A stretch of DNA of 48,609 nucleotides, from the NCBI RefSeq assembly GCF_903853455.1, contig NZ_CAINTR010000150.1, positions 1 through 48,609 on the forward strand, written 5' to 3'. The notes under the pieces were generated by a model that saw only the letters and a list, made by a program, of their open reading frames with translations, made no database searches and was not told the DNA's origin. Every line of letters starts with the position of its first letter. Position 1 is the first letter of the stretch. This DNA is from an uncultured Magnetospirillum sp. GTDB taxonomy: Bacteria > Pseudomonadota > Alphaproteobacteria > Rhodospirillales > Magnetospirillaceae. Positions 31,086-39,757 of this stretch are shown here, piece after piece. A program made the position numbers and the translations under genes.

Positions 31086-31269
31086 GGCGCGTTCGCTCCC
31101 CTTGGAAAATTGAGGGCCGGATCGTACTTCAACCCGCTGGTCGGCGGAAGGGGGGTTAACAGGATTCTGTTGTGGAGCGCAGCGACTAGCCCGTTGAGGG
31201 CGCGCGTCTCGTGACGCGTTAGCCAAGCGAACGGCGTTCGCGCCGGCGCTTGAGGCTATGAACGACTCC

Positions 31270-31668
31270 CTAATGCTTGGTCCGCGACGGCGAGGCCGGC
31301 AGCATCCGCCCCAACAGGGAGCCCAACGCCTTGACATAGGTGGCGGCGCCGGAGCGGTGCATGCGCAGATTGACTTCGGCGCCCTTGGCCAGACGAAAGC
31401 CCAGGACCACGTATTCCTCGTCCGCCTCGGGTCCCACGGTCCAGCGCTCGATCTGCATGGTCGGAGTGGCCGGTCCCTTGGGCGAGGATGCGCTGTCAGC
31501 CAGTCTGCCGGCCTGTTCCAGCCAGGAGGACAGGATGGCGAGCTGATCCAGCGGCAGCATCACCACCGACTCGTCGCCGGCCTCGTCGAGCAGCACGACG
31601 CGGATGGCGTCTCCGGTGTCGGAGGTTCGCGCCGATACCACTTGGCGTGCCGTGATCACTTTTTTCAT
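31270..31668 (-). CDS. conserved hypothetical protein
   Basis: A 132-residue protein, [15 protein letters not shown] at the N-terminus, hydrophilic, with no membrane segment or signal peptide. It has alternating short beta-like and helical segments ([35 protein letters not shown]) and a basic tail. I do not recognise a family. Good codon usage and a plausible ATG at 31666-31668 support a gene. It is divergent from gyrA, with about 200 bases between the start codons, and followed by ssb after a gap of about 185 bases. Confidence 0.7.
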   Translation of the reverse strand: MKKVITARQVVSARTSDTGDAIRVVLLDEAGDESVVMLPLDQLAILSSWLEQAGRLADSASSPKGPATPTMQIERWTVGPEADEEYVVLGFRLAKGAEVNLRMHRSGAATYVKALGSLLGRMLPASPSRTKH

Positions 31669-31864
31669 AGCCCGTTGCGCACCCTGTCAGCCTCGCCCTT
31701 ATTATGCCTGAGCCGGCGACGAACTTCATCGTCGGTTCGCTACGCCCTTGCAGTTGTCGCACTGCACGATATCTGGTAGCGTGCGCCACCGTGGCAGTCT
31801 AGCCACCGTAATTTCCGGCCGATTCAGACATCGGCCTTTCTCGGGAACCGACGGGAAGATTTCG

Positions 31865-34546
31865 TTGACCACGCCTACTGCGTCGCCGCAATTCGATATC
31901 ACTCCGGTTACCATCGAAGACGAGATGAAGCGCTCTTATCTCGATTACGCCATGAGCGTGATCGTGAGCCGTGCGCTCCCCGACGTCCGCGATGGTCTGA
32001 AGCCGGTTCATCGCCGCATCCTCTTCGCCATGAAAGAGGCCGGCTACGACTATAACAAGCCGTTCCGAAAATCGGCCCGCATCGTCGGCGACGTCATGGG
32101 TAAGTATCACCCCCATGGCGATTCCTCGATCTACGACGCCATGGTGCGCATGGCGCAAAACTTCTCCATGCGCCTGATGCTGATCGACGGCCAGGGCAAT
32201 TTCGGCTCCATGGACGGCGACCCGCCGGCAGCCATGCGTTATACCGAGGCGCGGCTGGCCCGCTCGGGCCACGCGCTGATCGAGGACATCGACAAGGACA
32301 CCGTCGATTTCCAGGCCAACTACGACGAATCGACCTATGAACCGGTCGTCCTGCCGGCGCGCTTTCCCAATCTGTTGGTCAATGGCGCCGGCGGCATCGC
32401 CGTCGGCATGGCCACCAACATCCCGCCCCATAATCTGGGCGAGGTGATCGACGCCTGCTGCGCTTATATCGACGATCCCGAGGTGACGCCCGAGCGTCTG
32501 ATGGAACTGGTGCCCGGCCCGGACTTCCCCACCGGCGGCACCATTCTCGGCCGCTCCGGCATCCGCGCTGCCCAACTGACCGGGCGCGGCTCGGTGGTGA
32601 TGCGCGGCCGCGTCCATATCGAGGAGATCCGCAAGGACCGCGAAGCCATCGTGGTCACCGAGATTCCCTATCAGGTCAACAAGGCGCGCATGCTCGAGCA
32701 GATCGCCGAGTTGGTGCGCGACAAGAAGATCGAGGGCATCTCCGACCTGCGCGACGAGTCTGATCGCGACGGTGTGCGGGTGGTGGTCGAGGTCAAACGT
32801 GACGCCATCGCCGACGTGGTGCTGGCGCAGCTCTACAAGTTCACGCCGCTGCAGACCAGCTTCGGCGTCAACAGCCTGGCGCTCAACGGCGGCCGGCCGA
32901 TGATGATGACCCTGCGGGACATCATCAAAGCCTTCATCGCCTTCCGCGAGGAGGTGATCACCCGCCGGACCATCTTCGAACTGGGCAAGGCCCGCGACCG
33001 CGCCCATATCCTGGCCGGCTTGGCCATCGCCGTGGCCAATATCGACGAGGTCATCCGGCTGATCCGCGCCGCTCCCGATCCCGTCACCGCCCGCGAGCAG
33101 TTGATGGGGCGCGAATGGCCGGTGGGCGACGTGGGACCGCTGATCCAGTTGATCGACGAGCCGGGGCGCGGCATCACCGATGGCAAGTATTCGCTGTCGG
33201 AGCTTCAGGCCAAGGCCATCCTTGATCTGCGTCTGCACCGCCTGACCGGGCTGGAGCGCGACAAGATCGGCGACGAACTGCGCGAAATCGGCCGCCAGAT
33301 CGAGGAATATCTGGAGATCCTGTCGTCGCGTCCGCGCCTGTTCGAGGTGATGCGGGCCGAGCTGCTGGAAATCCGCGAGCAATTCGCCACCCCTCGGCGC
33401 ACCACCATCGAGGAAAACGAGTTCGAAGCCGATATCGAGGATCTGATCGCCCGCGAGGACATGGTGGTGACGGTGACCAACACCGGCTACATCAAGCGGG
33501 TGCCGCTGTCGGCCTATCGCGCCCAGAAGCGGGGCGGCAAGGGCCGGTCCGGCATGAACATCAAGCAAGAGGATTTCCTCAACCAGGTGTTCGTGGCCAA
33601 CACCCATACGCCGGTGTTGTTCTTCTCGTCCTCGGGCATCGCCTACAAGCTGAAGGTCTACCGCCTGCCGCTGGGCAATCCCCAGGCGCGGGGCAAGGCC
33701 ATGGTCAACATCCTGCCGCTGGACGAGGGCGAGAGCATTTCCACCGTGATGCCGTTGCCCGAGGATGAAGGCAGTTGGGGCAACCTGCACGTGGTGTTCA
33801 CCACCTCGAACGGCGACGTGCGGCGCAACCTGCTGTCCGACTTCACCGAGGTGCGGGCCAACGGCAAGATCGCCATGAAGCTGGGCGAGGGCGAACGCCT
33901 GATCGCGGTTCAGACCTGTTCCGAGGCCGACGACATGTTGCTGGCCACCCGCCTGGGCAAGGCCATCCGTTTCCCGGTGCCCGACGTTCGCGTGTTCAAG
34001 GGCCGCGACTCCACCGGTGTGCGCGGCATCCGGTTGGAAGATGGCGACGAGGTCATCTCCATGTCCATCGTTCGGCATGTGACTTTCGACAGCGAGACCC
34101 GTGACTCCTATCTGCGCGGCGACTTGCCGACGGATCAGTCGGAGAAGATGGCCGGCGAGGAGCAGTATGTGCTGACCGTGACCGAAAACGGCTTCGGCAA
34201 GCGGACCTCGGCCTACGAGTACCGCATCACCGGCCGTGGCGGTCAGGGCATCGCCAATATCGACATGACCGACAAGACCGGTCCGGTGGTGGCGTCGTTC
34301 CCGGTGGACCACGAAGACGACATCATGCTGGTGAGCGACGGCGGCAAGCTGATCCGCATGCCGGTGGACGACATCCGTATCGTCGGCCGGCGGACCCAGG
34401 GCGTGACGCTGCTGCGCACCGCCGAGGGCGAGCGGGTGGTGTCGGCGGCGCGGTTGTGCGACATCGCCGGTTCGGGCGATGACGTTGACGAGGGTGACGA
34501 GGATTCGGACGGCACCGATGCCATGGCGGGAGGAGAGGATGTCTAA
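31865..34546 (+). CDS. gyrA: DNA gyrase subunit A
   Basis: Breaks and rejoins DNA in the negative supercoiling reaction. 893 residues from a TTG start at 31865 ([15 protein letters not shown]) behind GGGAAGAT; ATG 31925 would remove part of the conserved N-terminus. The catalytic tyrosine is Tyr126 in AMRYTEARL. The quinolone-resistance region reads [13 protein letters not shown], with Ser87 and Asp91 (E. coli Ser83 and Asp87), i.e. the susceptible form. The C-terminal wheel has the GyrA-box-type QKRGGKG. The acidic tail is rich in Asp/Glu. Its stop overlaps the coaD start by 8 bases. Confidence 0.97.
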   Translation: MTTPTASPQFDITPVTIEDEMKRSYLDYAMSVIVSRALPDVRDGLKPVHRRILFAMKEAGYDYNKPFRKSARIVGDVMGKYHPHGDSSIYDAMVRMAQNFSMRLMLIDGQGNFGSMDGDPPAAMRYTEARLARSGHALIEDIDKDTVDFQANYDESTYEPVVLPARFPNLLVNGAGGIAVGMATNIPPHNLGEVIDACCAYIDDPEVTPERLMELVPGPDFPTGGTILGRSGIRAAQLTGRGSVVMRGRVHIEEIRKDREAIVVTEIPYQVNKARMLEQIAELVRDKKIEGISDLRDESDRDGVRVVVEVKRDAIADVVLAQLYKFTPLQTSFGVNSLALNGGRPMMMTLRDIIKAFIAFREEVITRRTIFELGKARDRAHILAGLAIAVANIDEVIRLIRAAPDPVTAREQLMGREWPVGDVGPLIQLIDEPGRGITDGKYSLSELQAKAILDLRLHRLTGLERDKIGDELREIGRQIEEYLEILSSRPRLFEVMRAELLEIREQFATPRRTTIEENEFEADIEDLIAREDMVVTVTNTGYIKRVPLSAYRAQKRGGKGRSGMNIKQEDFLNQVFVANTHTPVLFFSSSGIAYKLKVYRLPLGNPQARGKAMVNILPLDEGESISTVMPLPEDEGSWGNLHVVFTTSNGDVRRNLLSDFTEVRANGKIAMKLGEGERLIAVQTCSEADDMLLATRLGKAIRFPVPDVRVFKGRDSTGVRGIRLEDGDEVISMSIVRHVTFDSETRDSYLRGDLPTDQSEKMAGEEQYVLTVTENGFGKRTSAYEYRITGRGGQGIANIDMTDKTGPVVASFPVDHEDDIMLVSDGGKLIRMPVDDIRIVGRRTQGVTLLRTAEGERVVSAARLCDIAGSGDDVDEGDEDSDGTDAMAGGEDV

Positions 34547-35039
34547 GCGGGTCGGCCTTTATCCCGGGACGTTCGATCCCGTGACCAATGGTCATCTCGA
34601 CATCGTTTCCCGCGCCGCGCGGCTGGTGGACCACCTGATCGTGGCGGTGGCGGTCAACGCGGGGAAGGGGCCTTTGTTCACCCTGGAAGAGCGGGTGGCC
34701 ATGGCCGAGGCCGAGACGGCGGTCATTTCGGCCTCGCTTGGCGTCAGCATCGAGGTTCGGCCGTTCGAGACCCTGCTGGTGAACTTTTCCAAGGATTGCG
34801 GCGCCAACCTGATCGTGCGCGGGCTTCGCGCCGTCTCCGACTTCGAGTACGAGTTCCAGATGGCCGGCATGAATGCCAGGATATCGCCCGATATCGAAAC
34901 CATGTTTCTGATGGCGTCCGAGCGCAGCCAGTTCATTTCCTCGCGCTTCGTCAAGGAAATCGGGCGCTTGGGCGGAGACATCTCCCAGTTCGTCAGCCCT
35001 CGGGTCAAGACGATGCTGGACGAAAAATTTGGCTTCTAA
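34539..35039 (+). CDS. coaD: phosphopantetheine adenylyltransferase
   Basis: Penultimate step of coenzyme A synthesis: 4'-phosphopantetheine + ATP to dephospho-CoA. Nucleotidyltransferase motif [12 protein letters not shown] at the N-terminus, [26 protein letters not shown] and [11 protein letters not shown]. 166 residues, typical. ATG 34539 has AGGAGAGG just upstream and lies inside the end of gyrA, so translation is coupled. Confidence 0.96.
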   Translation: MSKRVGLYPGTFDPVTNGHLDIVSRAARLVDHLIVAVAVNAGKGPLFTLEERVAMAEAETAVISASLGVSIEVRPFETLLVNFSKDCGANLIVRGLRAVSDFEYEFQMAGMNARISPDIETMFLMASERSQFISSRFVKEIGRLGGDISQFVSPRVKTMLDEKFGF

Positions 35040-35068
35040 TAAGCCGATCAAGGACAATGGAGGACCAC

Positions 35069-35545
35069 GTGGACGCCGAGAACACTCTTTACCTGGACCT
35101 CAAGGATGGCCGCGTGGTGATCGAACTGCGCCCCGACCTTGCTCCCAATCATGTTGCCCGAATCAAGGAACTGGTGCGCGAGAAGTACTACGACGGACTT
35201 AAGTTCCATCGGGTGATCGATGGTTTCATGGCCCAGACCGGCTGCCCCACGGGGACCGGAACCGGTGGCTCGGGCACCAAGCTCAAGGCTGAGTTCTCCA
35301 AGGAGAAGCATGTGCGCGGCACCTGTTCCATGGCCCGTGCCGCCAGCCCCGACAGCGCCGATTCGCAATTCTTCATCATGTTCGACGAATCTTCTCATCT
35401 CGATGGCAAGTACTCCATCTGGGGCAAGGTCATCGAAGGCATGGAGCATGTGGACGCCATCAAGCGCGGCGCGTCCGGCTCCGGCTCCGTCAGCTCGCCC
35501 GATTCCATCATCAGCCTGCGTGTCGCGGCGGATTGCAAGGACTGA
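35069..35545 (+). CDS. cytosolic cyclophilin-type peptidyl-prolyl isomerase
   Basis: Prolyl isomerase of about 158 residues. The cyclophilin core has FHRVIDGFMAQTGCPTGTGTGG, AEF and DSADSQFFIMF, with the catalytic arginine in FHRVI. No signal peptide. I place the start at GTG 35069 (MDAENTLYLDL) because GGAGG lies 5 bases upstream; ATG 35057 has only a poorly spaced AAGGA. It lies 29 bases after coaD and 6 bases before a paralogue with a signal peptide. The gap-GSG-SGS stretch near the C-terminus is low in complexity. Confidence 0.93.
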   Translation: MDAENTLYLDLKDGRVVIELRPDLAPNHVARIKELVREKYYDGLKFHRVIDGFMAQTGCPTGTGTGGSGTKLKAEFSKEKHVRGTCSMARAASPDSADSQFFIMFDESSHLDGKYSIWGKVIEGMEHVDAIKRGASGSGSVSSPDSIISLRVAADCKD

Positions 35546-35551
35546 CATCAC

Positions 35552-36109
<558 letters not shown>

Positions 36110-36128
36110 CCATTTCCCTCCGTTGACG

Positions 36129-36161
36129 AAGGGCGCTCACCTGCCTATGGTGAGCGCCCTT
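36129..36161 (+). terminator. terminator after the cyclophilin pair
   Basis: AAGGGCGCTCACC (36129-36141) pairs with GGTGAGCGCCCTT (36149-36161), a 13-bp stem with a 7-base loop and TT after it. It ends the coaD-cyclophilin transcription unit and lies just before tRNA-Lys. Confidence 0.75.
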
Positions 36162-36167
36162 TCGAGA

Positions 36168-36243
36168 GGGCCCGTAGCTCAGTTGGTAGAGCAAGCGACT
36201 TTTAATCGAGAGGTCCCGGGTTCGAGTCCCGGCGGGCCCACCA
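36168..36243 (+). tRNA. tRNA-Lys (TTT)
   Basis: A 76-base tRNA with encoded CCA. Acceptor stem GGGCCCG/CGGGCCC, D-arm GCTC-AGTTGGTA-GAGC, anticodon loop CTTTTAA with anticodon TTT at 36201-36203, T-arm CCGGG-TTCGAGT-CCCGG and discriminator A. The anticodon stem is unusual: AGCGA opposite TCGAG gives A-G and G-A contacts at pairs 27-43 and 28-42, leaving three standard pairs. Reads lysine AAA/AAG. Confidence 0.95.
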
Positions 36244-36260
36244 AAACTCGAAACGAAAAC

Positions 36261-36289
36261 AAGGGGTTGATCGGATCGGTCAGCCCCTT
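36261..36289 (+). terminator. terminator after tRNA-Lys
   Basis: AAGGGGTTGA (36261-36270) pairs with TCAGCCCCTT (36280-36289) with one G-T wobble, followed by TTTCTTT. Typical Rho-independent form. Confidence 0.8.
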
Positions 36290-36370
36290 TTTCTTTGCCC
36301 GCGCGGCGGTGAAATATTTCATCGTGGCTTGCCGTGAGAACGGCTTCAGCAGTCAGTGAGAGTCCTCTCA

Positions 36371-36396
36371 TGGGCGGTGGTTCGCGCCACCGCTCA
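36371..36396. repeat. hairpin in intergenic region after tRNA-Lys
   Basis: TGGGCGGTGG (36371-36380) pairs with CCACCGCTCA (36387-36396), 10 bp including one G-T wobble. Lies between the tRNA terminator and the promoter at 36432-36460; no T run. Confidence 0.4.
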
Positions 36397-36431
36397 CCCG
36401 ACTCGGATTCCAGTCGCGGGGTTGGTGTTGC

Positions 36432-36460
36432 TTGCATCCCTAGGCCGTAAGTAATATAAT
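36432..36460 (+). promoter_or_regulatory. possible promoter with perfect TATAAT
   Basis: TTGCAT (36432-36437) and TATAAT (36455-36460) are 17 bases apart. The -10 is perfect, rare in this GC-rich DNA. It would transcribe the small Cys-rich frame at 36512. Confidence 0.45.
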
Positions 36461-36511
36461 CTCCCTTGATGGCGTATGCCATAAGGATTAGTTGCAAGAG
36501 GAGCGGCCGCG

Positions 36512-36715
36512 ATGGGAATCGTCATATCAGGAACTTGCGGAGCTTGTGTTCACTATCTCGACGGGGGATGCCGGCGGGCCAGTTCACGTTTTTGCGGGCG
36601 CCCGGTATGGTCGCTTGCCTGCCTTGACTGTACGGGCTACCAGCGAAGCGCGATGGCGGCGACGCCCACTGACCCGAGCGCATTTTCCGCAGTGAGACAG
36701 AGCCCCCATCTTTAG
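36512..36715 (+). CDS. possible small cysteine-rich protein
   Basis: A 67-residue frame starting at ATG 36512 with GAGGAG about 9 bases upstream and a good promoter at 36432-36460. The first 40 residues have six cysteines (9, 12, 20, 28, 37, 40), forming CGAC-type and CLDC pairs, a likely zinc or Fe-S site. The tail after residue 45 is low-complexity and without features. No family recognised. The cysteine pattern with its own promoter and ribosome site makes it more than a random frame. If not a gene, 36244-36776 holds only the terminator and hairpins listed. Confidence 0.45.
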   Translation: MGIVISGTCGACVHYLDGGCRRASSRFCGRPVWSLACLDCTGYQRSAMAATPTDPSAFSAVRQSPHL

Positions 36716-36723
36716 GGTGACCA

Positions 36724-36760
36724 TAAAAAAAACCTCCCCGCCACTCGGGCGGGGAGGTTT
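36724..36760 (-). terminator. terminator of the cold-shock gene
   Basis: AAACCTCCCCGCC (36730-36742) and GGCGGGGAGGTTT (36748-36760) form a 13-bp stem; on the minus strand it is followed by a run of T (A run at 36724-36732). It ends the cspA-type transcript. Confidence 0.85.
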
Positions 36761-36776
36761 CATAGCGGCAAGATTC

Positions 36777-36986
36777 TTAGAGAACCTTGATATTGACCGC
36801 AGAGGTCTTACCCTTCTTCGGGTCGCGCTCTTCGTCGAACGACACCTTCTGGCCGTCGTTGAGGCCGCTGAGGCCGGCACGCTCGACGGCAGAGATGTGC
36901 ACAAAGACGTCCGGACCACCGTTATCGGGGGCGATGAAGCCGTAACCCTTGGTGGAATTGAACCATTTAACAGAACCGTTAGCCAT
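36777..36986 (-). CDS. cspA: cold-shock protein (CspA family)
   Basis: A 69-residue RNA-binding chaperone with one cold-shock domain. RNP-1 KGYGFIAPD and RNP-2 VFVHISA are intact, and the [12 protein letters not shown] start is typical. ATG at 36984-36986 with GGAG about 8 bases upstream. The 5' region on the minus strand holds a hairpin (37039-37056) that may be part of a long leader, as is common for cold-shock genes. CspA-type regulation by temperature is not shown by the sequence itself. Confidence 0.96.
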   Translation of the reverse strand: MANGSVKWFNSTKGYGFIAPDNGGPDVFVHISAVERAGLSGLNDGQKVSFDEERDPKKGKTSAVNIKVL

Positions 36987-37038
36987 TTAGAGTCTCCAAC
37001 AAACTTACGCGCCTATCTTTAGACGGCAACGCTTTGCT

Positions 37039-37056
37039 GAGCAAGCGTCCTTGCTC
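37039..37056 (-). promoter_or_regulatory. hairpin in the presumed cold-shock mRNA leader
   Basis: GAGCAAG (37039-37045) and CTTGCTC (37050-37056) make a perfect 7-bp stem with a 4-base loop, about 53 bases upstream of the cold-shock start codon. It may be a leader structure affecting mRNA stability or translation. Confidence 0.35.
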
Positions 37057-37146
37057 GAATTTGTCGCCGGAAGTTATTTAATGCGGATTTGCCTGGAATC
37101 TTTCGCCGGCCTATGATCAGACGATATAGGCATTATTGGCGGGATA

Positions 37147-37872
37147 ATGGGCGAGACGGCGGGGAAGATGGTGTCCGGTGACGATCTTGCGGTCTGGCGC
37201 GACAGTGTCGGCGAATACGCAGGTCACACGCAGGACCTCTATGCCAATTGCGTCAGTGCCTATCATGCCTTCGACGGTTTGCCGCGCCTGGTCGATGGGC
37301 TGCGCCTGCTGTCGGTCAATGCCGGGCTGGTCTCGGCACGGGCCGGCGATTACGGCCGTTCCATCCGAGTTCTGACCAACTTCGCCACCGAATCGGTCAC
37401 GCGTTTGCGCGACGTCATCCCGCAGATGCTGTCGTTGAAGCGCGAGACCTATGAAACCGTCGGCAGTGTGATGCGGTCGATCAATGATATCGGCAAGCTT
37501 GAGGCGGCGGGGACCATCATCATGCGGGGGCAAGGAGGCCAGGCGGCATCGCTTGGCGCCGTCTCCGGCGCGTGGCGGGCGCGGGTCAGGACGCTTTCGG
37601 CTGCCGCGTCCCGGCTCAGCACCGCCAACGACCATCTGGTCGCTGCGGTCCGCGTGGCTCGCGAGGTCATGCTTCAGGTCGAGTTGATCGCCGCCAACAT
37701 CGCCATCGAGGCCACCACCGCCGGTCCGTGGGAGGCCGAGTTGACCGCCATCGCCGAGACCATTCGCGCCAAGTCCGTGGAACTGCGGGCGATGGTCGAC
37801 GACGCGGGGCGCAATCTTCGCAACGCTACCGAAACCATCGTCGCCCTGGTTGGGGTCGGCTCGCGGACATAG
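37147..37872 (+). CDS. soluble protein with two chemoreceptor-like hairpin-tip segments
   Basis: A 241-residue protein without membrane segments, signal peptide or HAMP domain, and almost wholly helical by composition. Two segments resemble the kinase-contacting tip of chemoreceptors: residues 55-78 (SVNAGLVSARAGDYGRSIRV) and residues 181-207 (IAANIAIEATTAG followed by ELTAIAETIR). Compare the usual NAAIEAARAGExGRGFAVVA. The methylation helices of a full receptor are not evident. ATG 37147; ATG 37168 is an alternative. An ODP-type gene starts 16 bases after its stop, so the two are probably one operon. It may be a cytosolic receptor or adaptor that couples the ODP partner to CheA/CheW; this is inference. 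Confidence 0.65.
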   Translation: MGETAGKMVSGDDLAVWRDSVGEYAGHTQDLYANCVSAYHAFDGLPRLVDGLRLLSVNAGLVSARAGDYGRSIRVLTNFATESVTRLRDVIPQMLSLKRETYETVGSVMRSINDIGKLEAAGTIIMRGQGGQAASLGAVSGAWRARVRTLSAAASRLSTANDHLVAAVRVAREVMLQVELIAANIAIEATTAGPWEAELTAIAETIRAKSVELRAMVDDAGRNLRNATETIVALVGVGSRT

Positions 37873-37887
37873 TGGGAGGACGGGCAA

Positions 37888-38661
37888 TTGAAGTGTACCG
37901 AGCTTTGGGTCCAAGGAGATCATCGCTGGCTGGCCTTTGCCGATGATCCCACCAAGCCGGACAATGTCATCGACACCAACCAATTCGTGGTGACCTCCGA
38001 CGCGGGGTGCATGCTGATCGATCCCGGCGGGGTCGAATTGTTTCCGGCCATGGTGGCGGCGGTGACCCAAGAGGTGCCGATCGAGCGCATCCTGCATCTG
38101 TTTTTGAGCCATCAGGACCCGGATGTATCCTCGGCGCTGCCGCTGTGGCGGCAAGTCTGCCCGACCGATCTGGTCACCCATGTGTCGTGGATGTGGACAG
38201 GCTTCGTCAGCCACTTTGACCGCGAGGCGGTGTTCGATCCGCTGCCGGACATGGGAAGCGACATTCACCTGTCTCAGGATGTGCGGCTGAAGGCGCTGCC
38301 GGCCCATTACCTCCACTCGTCGGGAAATTTCTGCGTCTACGATGCCAAGGCCAAGGTGCTGTTTTCCGGCGATATCGGCGCCGCGCTGGTTCCGCGCGAC
38401 AAGCGGCCGACCATTTTCGTCGAGGATTTCGCCAGCCATGTTCCATACATGGAGGCGTTCCACCGCCGCTGGATGGGGTCGCCGGCGGCGCGCGACAAAT
38501 GGATCGCCATGGTGCGGCGGCTGAAGATCGACATCCTGGCGCCGCAGCACGGCCTGTTGTTCCGTGGCCCGGATGTGGAACGCTTCCTGGACTGGCTTGC
38601 CGCGCTGCCGCTGGGCAGCGGTCTCGACGCTTTCGACCAGGCGATGGCCAAGCTCGATTGA
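37888..38661 (+). CDS. flavodiiron/ODP-type metallo-beta-lactamase-fold protein
   Basis: A 257-residue stand-alone beta-lactamase-fold di-iron domain like that of flavodiiron proteins, without the flavodoxin domain. Candidate metal ligands are His75, Asp77 and Asp79 (LSHQDPDV), His143 (LHSSGNF), Asp162 (FSGDIG) and His221 (PQHGLLF). The canonical HxExDH reads HxDxDV here, so one histidine is replaced by Val80 and the glutamate by Asp77. Start is TTG 37888, 16 bases after the MCP-like gene, with GGGAGGA upstream. Oxygen-binding di-iron proteins (ODP) of this type act as O2/Fe sensors with chemoreceptors in Treponema; the neighbour supports a similar role. A hydrolase or NO/O2 reductase role is the alternative. 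Confidence 0.8.
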   Translation: MKCTELWVQGDHRWLAFADDPTKPDNVIDTNQFVVTSDAGCMLIDPGGVELFPAMVAAVTQEVPIERILHLFLSHQDPDVSSALPLWRQVCPTDLVTHVSWMWTGFVSHFDREAVFDPLPDMGSDIHLSQDVRLKALPAHYLHSSGNFCVYDAKAKVLFSGDIGAALVPRDKRPTIFVEDFASHVPYMEAFHRRWMGSPAARDKWIAMVRRLKIDILAPQHGLLFRGPDVERFLDWLAALPLGSGLDAFDQAMAKLD

Positions 38662-38684
38662 CAAGCGGCTCCGCCGACCGCACT

Positions 38685-38701
38685 GTCAACGTCATGTTGA
38701 C
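38685..38701. promoter_or_regulatory. palindrome, possible operator
   Basis: GTCAAC (38685-38690) and GTTGAC (38696-38701) flank a 5-base centre in the short gap between the ODP-type gene and the HTH gene, 9 bases before the latter's ATG. It may be an operator for the downstream HTH protein, or chance. Confidence 0.35.
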
Positions 38702-38710
38702 GGGGGTGGC

Positions 38711-39664
38711 ATGGATCTGTTCGAACAGCTGACCGAGGGGCGAGAGGACAAGGCGCTGGACCGGCTGGAAGCCATGCTGGCGCTGTTCGAGGCCGACAGC
38801 GAGATCGAGCAGGATCTGGCGCTGGAACGCGTGATGGCCTATTGCGAGCGGGAATGGGGGGGCTATGCCGCCGGCCTGGACGCTCTGGCCCATCGCATCG
38901 AGAGCCGCTCCGAGGATTCGGTCGATGCCGCCATGCAGTCGCTGCGGCTTCGGCAAGAGGGCGCCGAACCGGGGGCCATCATCCAATCCATTCGGCACCG
39001 GCGTTTCCGCGAACGCGGCCGCCTCGGTGAGCGCGAAGCGGTGATCGCCCTCTATGGAAGCGAGGATGCCGCCATGGCTCCCACCGCTTTCGAAGCGATC
39101 TTCATCGCCGCAACCGCTCTTCTGGCGGAGGAGGGCGCGCCGGATGATCCGTTCGGGCCGCTGTGCGGCTGGCAATTGGCCTGGCACGACCTGCCTGACG
39201 CGCTTCGCCTCGCTGTATCGGCGGCCTATCCTTTGCCGGCGACGGTTGCCACCGCCCGCGATGAATGCCTGAAATGGGAAGAACGCCTGCACCATCTGGA
39301 ACTGGTGTTCGACTGTGCCGGGGCCGGGGCGCTGCCCACCGCCTGCGCCGCCAGACGCCGAGTGGTCGAGGAGCTTTGGCGCAAGGGACTGAAGGCTGCC
39401 AGTCTCGACGACTTTGCCGCCCGGCTTGGCTATTGGGCCAGCCGGGGAGGGGATGACGGTGCCGGCTATGGCATCCTGATCGCGGATTTGGAAAGCGTTT
39501 CGGCCGGCCTGACCGCCCGTGCGCCCACGGAAAGCACCAAGGACAGGGCGCGCCGGCTGAAAGCCGACCATCCCGAATGGTCATTGGCCAAGATCGGCAA
39601 GGCGCTTGGTATCTCACGTCAAGCGGTCCATAAGCACCTCAAGGGGTTCTCGCCATCGGTATGA
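38711..39664 (+). CDS. hypothetical protein with C-terminal helix-turn-helix
   Basis: A 317-residue protein starting at ATG 38711 behind CGGGGGTGG. The first 250 residues are helical and acidic (MDLFEQLTEGREDKAL; several Leu-rich helices) and I do not recognise a family. Residues from about 275 contain a short helix-turn-helix with SLAKIGKALGISRQAVHKHL, as in bacterial DNA-binding regulators. No membrane segment. It lies 49 bases after the ODP-type gene and is probably transcribed with it. A palindrome precedes it, so autoregulation is possible. Confidence 0.7.
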   Translation: MDLFEQLTEGREDKALDRLEAMLALFEADSEIEQDLALERVMAYCEREWGGYAAGLDALAHRIESRSEDSVDAAMQSLRLRQEGAEPGAIIQSIRHRRFRERGRLGEREAVIALYGSEDAAMAPTAFEAIFIAATALLAEEGAPDDPFGPLCGWQLAWHDLPDALRLAVSAAYPLPATVATARDECLKWEERLHHLELVFDCAGAGALPTACAARRRVVEELWRKGLKAASLDDFAARLGYWASRGGDDGAGYGILIADLESVSAGLTARAPTESTKDRARRLKADHPEWSLAKIGKALGISRQAVHKHLKGFSPSV

Positions 39665-39757
39665 TGGGAGTGATGAATTGGTATGACCGATTGGCGAGCG
39701 CGGATTTGGCCTGTATGGTTGTCGGGTGGGATCTCTTTTACCAAAGCAGGTTCGATC

